A DNA stretch of 64,000 nt from Sambucus nigra. Lineage: Eukaryota > Streptophyta > Magnoliopsida > Dipsacales > Adoxaceae. The notes below the pieces were generated by a model, which worked only from the letters and a program-made list of their open reading frames with translations, was not told the DNA's origin and did no database searches. Position numbers and translations under genes: made by a program. Positions 61,174 to 64,000 of the stretch are shown here, one piece after another; within the stretch, counting starts at the first letter, position 1; every line of letters begins with the position of its first letter. The stretch lies in the NCBI GenBank assembly GCA_949130495.1, contig OX422221.1, positions 28,064,917 through 28,128,916 on the forward strand, read 5' to 3'.

Positions 61174-62357
61174 TGTAACAACCCAAAATTTTGGATAATT
61201 ATGGATTTAATTATTTCTTTTATTTTTTTAAATGCACGTGTGCAGTAATTTAATTTAAATGAAATATTATGTATTTAAAAAATATTAATCTGATGAGATC
61301 GAGATTAATATTTATGTTGTAAATTTACTAAGTGTGCAGTAAATAAAATATAGTAAATAATTATACGTTGGAGTGAGTAATTGCGACGGGACTATGTCAT
61401 ATCTCTACTATATGAGGTCGAGATAGAAAATTTACGTAGGGTGACTCGAATGGCGATTTTAATGTCACCCGGATGAGCCGAGATAGTAAAAATAGTGTAC
61501 TGAGGGGTAGTAATTGGGTCCGAGTGCCTTTTTAGACATAATCGAGCACACATGGGGTATTTGGGTCATTTAGGCTTAGACCATTAGCCTAATTTTTGGA
61601 TTGGAGGTTAAAAATCTAAGTCTATGAGTTTAAGGCAGCCGTAACTCATATTCTAAATCCTAAGAGATTGAAATAAGAGGGAAGGAAGAAAGATGAGAGC
61701 TTTAGGAGCCAAAATCAAAGGGGGTTTGGGAGGGCTATAATGTTAGAATGATTTCTGAATGTTAGAAGCATCATAGTTACATCCCATTAAGTTCTCTACA
61801 TCTTGACGAATGTTTATTATCATTTAGAAGGATATATGATCAGATTTGGGATTAAAAAGTCTGGCTTGGGTTTGTTGTCTTGGGCAACGAATCGTTTAGC
61901 TACAGAACCAAACCGGTTTAGAGTTCTTGGCATGCAAACTGATTCGATATAGTAGAAAAACAACTTTAGTTTTCTTGCAGGCGCTAATTTGGGTTTTATT
62001 TATGGTTCGGGTGATTTTCGAGAGGTTCAAGACAATTCAAAAACCTATAATAATTAGTGACTATTATTATGGTAGTGTAAAAGAGGTTATATTACCTGGG
62101 GATGATAGGGTCATTAAAAGTTAGATGAATTATAGCGAGATAGATAATTGAAAATTAATTATTAATTATGAACTCAGTGAGATGAGTTAAGAAATAGTTG
62201 ATGAACGGGATCGGTAGATAAGCTCGAATACTCTAGCAGAGTGACGCTAGGTTAATTATTTTATTAATAAGAGTATAATTAATTAAAAGTTGAGGGATAG
62301 ACTCGGGGATTGTGGGCCAGTACTACGAGTGTTAGGCACGATTTTTTTGAATTTCTT

Positions 62358-62411
<54 letters not shown>

Positions 62412-63703
62412 CTTTATAAATATCGGTGTGTATGATATTTATATGTAAACATACTCCTCTAGTTCTATCATAACAGGTTGAGCGATGTTGGTCAATCCCT
62501 TGGCCAGTGAATGCAGGGATAGCATAGTCCCAAGTCATATCGCCTAGTATTTTATTGTGTGATTTTTTCAAGGTGAGATGCTTTGGGAGTCATTCAGTCT
62601 CACTTTCAGGGGAATATGGCCGACTCTACTACGTCTTTGATAATTTTATCAAAGTTGGGTGTGAGCTAGTCCGACTTGTGGTGACCGGGTTAGAGTGAGT
62701 ATACCTTGGATATGATGGCATTTTAGAGAAAAACATCTAGGGAGTTATTGCTCAAAAGGATGGTTATTATACGCGGAATATATGTGATTGTTGTAGCAGA
62801 GTTGTACGTATATAATGGAGGAGATAATTATATACGGGTCAAATACATGAAGTGTGAATGCATTTTATATAACTGTTTATAATGTTATATAATTAATTAA
62901 AGTAGGAATGACTAAGTAATTTAATGAGTAAAGTAACTTATGAATCAAATAGAGGAAGTACTCGTCATAGAGTACGATGATAGAAAGTTTTTTGAAACCC
63001 GACTAGTTAAGTTGGGTTAGTAGGTAAGAGTTACGTGTGCATAATAGTTTAGGGGTGAGTGATTTCTCAAGAGAGTGCGACGCCAACTTAAATATGAAAA
63101 GTGTTAATGCATATTTAATTGTTGTATGCTAATTACTTGTTGAATATTTTTAAAAGGTTTTGGGCTCTTACCCGTGTCAATAATATTTTCCAAAATATTT
63201 TAGTTGTCCAGCCATAGGGACATCAAGATTGAGGACTCATTCGAGTGATGCGCAAATACATCACTTGTGGCAGCTTGCAGGATTTTGTGTAGATACTTCA
63301 GTTATTCATTCCTAGCCTAGTATTTGGACTCAATATTTCGTTCGGGCATGTTGCCCCTTCAGTTGTTACACATTAGACGATGTATTAGGATTCAATTTTA
63401 TTTTTGTAGAATTACGATTTGGATTTTTGTTTGGAACTGATGGTTTATTCGAAATTCATTATTTTTCTATTTATCATGTGATGCTTCAGACTCTTATATT
63501 TGTGTGGATGAGTTATGATATTTCTATTTTCTCCATGTTGTTGCGTTAATGAAAAAATAAAATTAACATCGACTTAATTTAACATAGGTGGTTAGTAATT
63601 TAAGAAGCTTTTCAATAGTGATGCTAAGAATGAACCAAATGAGATTCCTATTTATTTTGATAAAGGACTAATTGATCGTGATTAAAATTGGCAGGGTGTC
63701 ACA
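61174..63703 (+). repeat. 3' LTR of element H (2530 bp)
   Basis: TGTAACAACCC to GGGTGTCACA. Contains GAGCCGAGATAGTAAAAA (61473), palindrome AAACCGGTTT (61912-61921), an AT/GT microsatellite, GGGCTCTTACCCG (63161) and TCCAGCCATAGGGACATC (63207). It is followed by CATTT. Confidence 0.9.
62359..62410. repeat. (AT)n(GT)n microsatellite
   Basis: About 10 AT then about 16 GT units, within the 3' LTR of H. The 5' LTR fragment does not cover this part. Confidence 0.95.
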
Positions 63704-64000
63704 CATTTTTCCTGCGAAAACTTTATTTTTTCGAGAAAGAACCTTCTTCTTCATCTCCGCCAGTGTTGCCGCAGGCACGGACCAGAAACCTAAAAAAAAA
63801 TAGACGAATAGATAGTGAGAGAAATGAGGAGAGAGAAACAGTTTGGCGAGAATTTCGACTCCTCCGACGAGTCTGGGGTGGGGTGGGGTGGTCTGGGGCT
63901 GCTAAAGATAGTGGGGTTATGTGTTTATATATAGACAAAGAGAGTAAGTAGGTTTAAAGTGGGTATAAGTGAGGGGTACCTTTTTCTAAATATATGTGGT
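63704..64000 (-). promoter_or_regulatory. Possible promoter and gene start, cut by element H
   Basis: On the minus strand: TATATAAA (63924-63931), a pyrimidine-rich leader (CTCTCTCCTCATTTCTCTC), and at 63755 an ATG opening MKKKVLSRKNKVFAGKM, which runs straight into the inverted LTR end of H. The layout looks like a plant promoter and first codons of a gene interrupted by the insertion. No protein family is recognised, so this is a suggestion only. Confidence 0.3.

Larger units (their letters stand above)
57690..63703 (+). mobile_element. Ty3/gypsy (Tekay/Del-like) element H, shrunken
   Basis: 5' LTR fragment (57690-58863, 3' half only), decayed primer site (TGGTTTGAGC at 58866), 2.3-kb decayed interior, purine-rich stretch and 3' LTR (61174-63703). 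The segment AATTTCGAGGATGAAATTCC just before the 3' LTR is a hallmark of chromovirus polyprotein ends (FEDEI). The interior is about half normal size, so much of gag-pol is deleted. The left half of the 5' LTR is missing and no duplication can be checked. Confidence 0.82.

Noticed and set aside
63688..63951. 87-codon plus-strand open frame at the end of the window
   Set aside because: It begins inside the LTR of H and shows no domain; the minus-strand promoter-like reading is more plausible but also weak.
1..64000. tRNA, rRNA or organelle insertions
   Set aside because: No cloverleaf with the usual box A and box B words and no rRNA or plastid coding stretch was noticed; the primer sites match only the ends of tRNAs.

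Overview
This is nuclear DNA of a flowering plant, probably a eudicot. It is AT-rich, with few intact reading frames, fragments of plant genes with plant-type GT/AG splice sites, and many nested plant retrotransposons and DNA transposons. Every homology call below rests on recognising translated motifs by eye; no database was searched.

Only two host genes are recognisable, both on the minus strand. (1) 681-2275 is a decayed copy of the amino-terminal two-thirds of COG4, a subunit of the conserved oligomeric Golgi complex. (2) A caffeic-acid/COMT-type O-methyltransferase has three clean exons at 55129-54819 (311 bp), 14971-14907 (65 bp) and 14028-13732 (297 bp). All have correct splice signals and reading phase. 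Its second intron is therefore about 39.8 kb long and filled with nested transposons. Exon 1 is not in the window.

Layout. 3655-12268: complete Copia element A (two 993-bp LTRs, 5-bp duplication AAGTG). 13732-55129: methyltransferase locus. Intron 3 carries a 256-bp Tourist-like MITE. Intron 2 carries a LINE-type ORF1 remnant (about 15.85-17.35 kb) and a large nest. The outer layer of the nest is Tork/Tnt1-like Copia element C (about 18709-52130). It was opened twice: by Copia element B (19032-24273, duplication GTTAC), which landed at C's primer-binding site, and by a CACTA (En/Spm) element D (about 26860-50916), which splits C's reverse transcriptase. D was in turn opened by long LTRs E (31759-34771, duplication CAAAT) and F (34839-38084), and by a non-autonomous LARD-like element I (about 40774-49394). 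The 5' LTR of I holds solo LTR J (41941-44525, duplication GTTAA). Removing the insertions leaves about 4 kb for C and about 9 kb for D, normal sizes for such elements. 57690-63703 is a shrunken Ty3/gypsy chromovirus-like element H whose 5' LTR holds a 520-bp Copia-type solo LTR K (duplication CTAAG). The last 300 bp look like the promoter and start of a minus-strand gene, cut by H.

All transposon coding regions are broken. In A, where they were checked one by one, the stops fit single transitions from Trp, Gln or Arg codons, as expected for long-methylated, deaminating DNA. The features of most interest are the giant transposon-filled intron with intact flanking exons, the depth of the nest, and clusters of CG-rich palindromes at similar places in LTRs whose sequences are otherwise different.
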